Shown one piece after another: positions 23,395 through 26,079 of a stretch of 26,079 nt of DNA. Positions within the stretch are counted from its first letter, which is position 1. Each line of letters starts with the position of its first letter. The position numbers and the translations under genes were made by a program. A model generated the notes under the pieces. It had not been told where the DNA came from and did not search any database. It saw nothing but the letters and a program-made list of their open reading frames with translations. The stretch is from Gallionella sp. UBA4121 (GTDB taxonomy: Bacteria; Pseudomonadota; Gammaproteobacteria; Burkholderiales; Gallionellaceae). Where the stretch lies: assembly GCA_002381565.1 (NCBI GenBank), contig DFWZ01000023.1, positions 4,810 to 30,888 on the forward strand, written 5' to 3'.

Positions 23395-24642
23395 ATGTTT
23401 GAACGCAAGCGCTATACGGTGGATCAGATCGATCCTGAGATATTTGCCGCCATCGAAAAAGAAAATCAGCGTCAGGAAGACCATATTGAGTTGATCGCTT
23501 CGGAGAATTACACCTCTCCGGCAGTGATGGCCGTCCAAGGTTCGCAACTGACCAACAAATATGCAGAAGGCTACCCCGGCAAACGTTACTATGGCGGCTG
23601 CGAATATGTCGATATCATCGAGCAGATCGCGATTGATCGCGTCAAGCAGCTATTTGGTGCTGAGGCCGCCAATGTACAACCCAACTCTGGCTCTCAGGCC
23701 AACCAAGGGGTGTTTTTCGCTGTGCTTAAGCCGGGCGACACCATCATGGGCATGAGCTTGGCCGAGGGCGGCCACCTGACCCACGGCATGGCGCTCAACA
23801 TGAGCGGCAAGTGGTTCAACGTGGTCAGCTACGGTCTCAACGCCCAGGAAGACATCGACTACGAAGCCCTCGAAAGACTGGCTCTCGAAAAACGGCCCAA
23901 GCTAATCATTGCCGGTGCCTCTGCTTTCGCATTGCGCATCGATTTCGAGCGTATCGCCCGCATCGCCAAATCCATCAACGCCTATTTCATGGTGGACATG
24001 GCACATTACGCCGGGCTGATCGCTGCTGGCGTCTATCCTAACCCTGTGCCGCATGCCGACTTTGTGACCACAACCACTCACAAGAGCCTGCGCGGCCCGC
24101 GTGGCGGCGTGATTCTAATGAAGGTTGAACACGAGAAGGCGATCAATTCGGCAATCTTCCCCGGCATTCAGGGCGGTCCGTTGATGCACGTAATCGCCGG
24201 TAAGGCTGTGGCCTTCAAGGAAGCGCTGGCTCCCGAGTTTACGGTTTACCAGCAACAAGTCGTCAGGAACGCTGCCGTGCTGGCCGAAACATTGATCGCG
24301 CGTGGCCTGCGCATTGTCTCTGGCCGCACCGAGAGCCATGTCATGCTCGTAGATCTGCGTGCTAAAAAGATCACCGGCAAGGAGGCTGAGAAGATCCTCG
24401 GCGACTCCCACATCACCGTCAATAAGAACGCCATTCCCAATGACCCGGAGAAGCTTTTCGTCACGTCGGGCATCAGACTTGGTTCTCCGGCCATAACCAC
24501 GCGTGGCTTCCGCGAAGAGGAAGCTCGCCAAGTCGGCAACCTGATCGCCGATGTACTGGATAATCCACTTGATTCAGCCAACATCATCCGTGTGCGAGAG
24601 CAGGTGGCCGCGTTGACTAAACGCTTTCCTGTCTACGGTTGA
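23395..24642 (+). CDS. glyA: Serine hydroxymethyltransferase
   Basis: From ATG 23395, preceded by AAAAGGAC, the product is 415 residues. Lys230 in TTTTHKSLRGPRGG is the PLP lysine; HIELIASENYTSPAVM, EGYPGKRYYGGCEYVD and QPNSGSQANQGVFF are classic motifs. The enzyme makes glycine and 5,10-methylene-THF from serine, feeding the folate methyl pool used by MetE next door. The open frame reaches back to 23302, but the extra residues do not look like protein and lack a ribosome binding site. The stop TGA shares a base with the ATG of the folB-like gene. Confidence 0.97.
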   Translation: MFERKRYTVDQIDPEIFAAIEKENQRQEDHIELIASENYTSPAVMAVQGSQLTNKYAEGYPGKRYYGGCEYVDIIEQIAIDRVKQLFGAEAANVQPNSGSQANQGVFFAVLKPGDTIMGMSLAEGGHLTHGMALNMSGKWFNVVSYGLNAQEDIDYEALERLALEKRPKLIIAGASAFALRIDFERIARIAKSINAYFMVDMAHYAGLIAAGVYPNPVPHADFVTTTTHKSLRGPRGGVILMKVEHEKAINSAIFPGIQGGPLMHVIAGKAVAFKEALAPEFTVYQQQVVRNAAVLAETLIARGLRIVSGRTESHVMLVDLRAKKITGKEAEKILGDSHITVNKNAIPNDPEKLFVTSGIRLGSPAITTRGFREEEARQVGNLIADVLDNPLDSANIIRVREQVAALTKRFPVYG

Positions 24643-25031
24643 TGCATAAAGCCATTTCCGGTATTCCTGAGGAATGCCTTTTTAGCGCTCCCTACCTGCA
24701 CTGCGAAGACAACCTTATGGTGCAGACTATCGTCGGAGTATATGAGTGGGAACGAAAAGCCGAGCGGCCTCTTATATTGAGTTTGCAATTGAGCAGTGTG
24801 CAACCATTGTACCTAACGCGCACAATGATAGAGAATCAACTAATGATATGGATTGCCCCTTGCCGTTATAGGCTTTTGGAAACATTGGCGGAATACCTGA
24901 CGCAACGCATGTTTGCCAAATGGGGCTGCACCAGAATTGTGCTGGAGGTTGAAAAACCTGGTGCGATGGGTGATCTGGCACGGGTCGGTATACGCATTAC
25001 ACGCCATATTGACAGGTCGCAAAATGATTAA
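24642..25031 (+). pseudogene. folB: folB-like dihydroneopterin aldolase with a damaged centre
   Basis: The 129-residue frame starts at ATG 24642, overlapping the glyA stop. Both ends are clearly FolB: VQTIVGVYEWERKAERPLIL with the conserved Glu, and CRYRLLETLAEYLTQ followed by VLEVEKPGAMGDLARVGI with the catalytic Lys. In between, about 21 residues (VQPLYLTRTMIENQLMIWIAP) replace the ~30 expected and do not match. Another frame of the same DNA (about 24818-24860) reads NDRESTNDMDC, close to the FolB SD-x-I-E-D-T-L-D-Y segment. A frameshift plus a small deletion that restores the frame would explain this and would remove the conserved active-site Tyr and the following helix. The product may be inactive; a functional copy elsewhere is likely. 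Confidence 0.7.
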
Positions 25032-25216
25032 ACAAACCCGGAATTTATTGGATATTTGAATTCGTCTATATCTCATATCAGGCAACGAGTTCGAGCTGGT
25101 TAATAGCGGTACCGGTTTAGCAAGAGTCGTTCAGACTCACGTATTTTTGTCCGATTGAAGGACTGCTGTTAGCAGTAAAGCAGTCGCTCAGATATTCCTC
25201 CTTGACGGTCGGCTTC

Positions 25217-25340
25217 GTCTCGACAACAGCACGTCGGGAACGTCAGCAATCCGGCAGGCTAAATATTGAAGGGAGAAAAAATCTCTAAGGGCAGGTTTGT
25301 GGCGGTGTATCATCGAATCTGTCCATCTGGAATGTGCCAT
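25217..25340 (-). repeat. 124-bp repeat, copy B (inverted relative to copy A at 15262-15385)
   Basis: It matches copy A on the opposite strand at 123 of 124 positions. On the minus strand an open frame from ATG 25338-25340 shares its first 41 codons with copy A (one Lys-to-Arg change), then diverges and stops at 25188-25190. The two copies bracket about 9.8 kb that includes the recombinase, metR, metE and glyA. Confidence 0.9.
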
Positions 25341-25395
25341 TACCCGCTATTCAATTATCGAAAATGAGCGACCGCTAGCTAACGTACAGCGGTCG
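25334..25395 (+). repeat. Dispersed intergenic repeat, copy 2, with hairpin
   Basis: GTGCCATTACC...GACCGCTA matches 19613-19657 in pattern. Here it continues into a perfect 8-bp inverted repeat, CGACCGCT (25369-25376) with AGCGGTCG (25388-25395). It overlaps the end of the 124-bp repeat by 7 bp. Confidence 0.55.
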
Positions 25396-25681
25396 TTGGA
25401 GAGTCCGAAATCGGACTGGTTCAATCTGGACGAAGATGCCATCTAAAATCCCCTCAATTTGTTATATTTTCCGTCGCTGACGTGTCACCTAATATCATTC
25501 GACTATGGCGCTTTGCGACAAGCAATATTGATATTGTCGAGAAGTGCTAAAGCCTGAACCTAGTCTGGGTTTACCGCATGCCGCCAGCTCATCAACACAA
25601 GCACTTTTTGAACTGGGAATGCCTCCCTCTGGCTAACTGGCTAAAACTAAACATAAACTTTTGCAGGATGAGAGTATAAGT

Positions 25682-25747
25682 ATGGAAGATACAAAAACAG
25701 ACATCCTTGGCGCGCTCTGTCGCCAGATCCAGTTACGATTTATATAA
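25682..25747 (+). CDS. Possible 21-residue small ORF before the PAS gene
   Basis: ATG 25682 opens a frame reading MEDTKTDILGALCRQIQLRF and one more residue before TAA 25745-25747, ending 11 nt before the PAS gene start. AGGATGAGAG lies upstream at a slightly long spacing. It could be a leader peptide or chance. Confidence 0.25.
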   Translation: MEDTKTDILGALCRQIQLRFI

Positions 25748-25758
25748 CGGTAAGTTCC

Positions 25759-26079
25759 ATGTCCAAAGAAATCATCAATTTACCCCACGTCAGCACAATG
25801 GAGGGCGCCACTGAGTTTAAACGCCAAGAAGCTTTGCTTAAAACCGGTGCCTTGCAGAACGCGATTCTCAACAGCGCCAACTTTTCGAGTATCGCCACCG
25901 ACGAGAATGGCGTAATTCAGATTTTCAATATTGGCGCGGAACGCATGCTGGGTTATCTGGCTATCGACGTACTGAACAAAATCACGCCTGCCGAGATTTC
26001 CGATCCGCAGGAAGTGATCGAACGGGCAGAGGCTTTAACTATCGAACTCGGCACATCGATCAAGCCAGGCTTCGAGGCA
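25759..26079 (+). CDS. PAS-domain sensor protein, N-terminal part (runs off right edge)
   Basis: The 107 residues in the window contain a PAS domain from about residue 30: ALQNAILNSANFSSIATDENG, then IQIFNIGAERMLGY, the typical PAS core with the N-x-x-A-E-x-x-x-G-Y motif, followed by KITPAEISDPQEVIERAEAL. Cytoplasmic N-terminus, with no membrane segment in the visible part. Proteins starting this way usually continue into a histidine kinase or a GGDEF/EAL output, which lies outside the window, so the output cannot be stated. The ribosome binding site (CGGTAAG) is moderate. Confidence 0.88.
   Translation, partial: MSKEIINLPHVSTMEGATEFKRQEALLKTGALQNAILNSANFSSIATDENGVIQIFNIGAERMLGYLAIDVLNKITPAEISDPQEVIERAEALTIELGTSIKPGFEA

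Larger units (their letters stand above)
25032..25758. other. Repeat-bearing intergenic region
   Basis: No sizeable gene. It contains a GACTGCT/AGCAGTC hairpin (25161-25185), copy B of the 124-bp repeat (25217-25340), the second dispersed repeat (25334-25377) with a CGACCGCT/AGCGGTCG hairpin (25369-25395), an AGTCCG/CGGACT hairpin (25402-25417), and a possible 21-codon ORF at 25682-25747. Confidence 0.6.

Overview
The window is bacterial and most likely from a betaproteobacterium of the Gallionella/Sideroxydans/Nitrosomonadales type. That placement is inferred from protein style, moderate GC and gene mix; no rRNA or other marker gene is present to confirm it. Three parts can be told apart.

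(1) Positions 1-13151, minus strand: one long, tightly packed cobalamin (B12) operon. Nearly all junctions are 1-14 nt overlaps (ATGA, TAATG) or gaps of a few bases. In transcription order it reads cobO (adenosyltransferase), cbiA, a possible 27-codon small ORF, cbiF, cbiX, cbiC, cbiD, cbiET, cbiL, cbiG, a separate CbiG-C/CobE-like ORF, cbiH with a HutX/ChuX-like C-terminal module, a 2Fe-2S ferredoxin, bluB, cbiB, cobC and the 5' end of cobQ/cbiP, which runs off the left edge. CbiX, CbiD, CbiG and the absence of CobG, CobF and CobNST mark the early-cobalt ('anaerobic') corrin route, while BluB makes the lower ligand from FMN and needs O2. A cobalamin riboswitch (13355-13520, minus) precedes cobO. 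A second one (13944-14045, plus) precedes a divergently transcribed NiCoT cobalt/nickel permease. Import of cobalt and its use in B12 therefore look to be under the same end-product control.

(2) About 15.2-19.7 kb: a gene-poor, AT-richer accessory stretch. It holds a cold-shock-domain protein with C-terminal hydrophobic segments, a tyrosine recombinase, about 1.8 kb with almost no convincing genes, a broken remnant of an unknown gene, hairpins and short repeats, and a small ORF with a good ribosome binding site. A 124-bp sequence at 15262-15385 recurs in inverted orientation at 25217-25340 with one mismatch, so the two copies bracket about 9.8 kb.

(3) About 20.0-26.1 kb: a methionine/one-carbon block. 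It has metR (minus), divergent metE, glyA, and a folB-like gene that is damaged in its centre. A repeat-bearing spacer follows, then the 5' end of a PAS-domain sensor protein that runs off the right edge. MetE is the B12-independent methionine synthase, and no B12 riboswitch is visible in front of it.

The most unusual single item is the CbiH protein. Its extra C-terminal ~165 residues resemble a complete HutX/ChuX haem-utilisation fold, and a ferredoxin gene overlaps its 3' end, which suggests a possible dedicated redox or tetrapyrrole-handling module for ring contraction.
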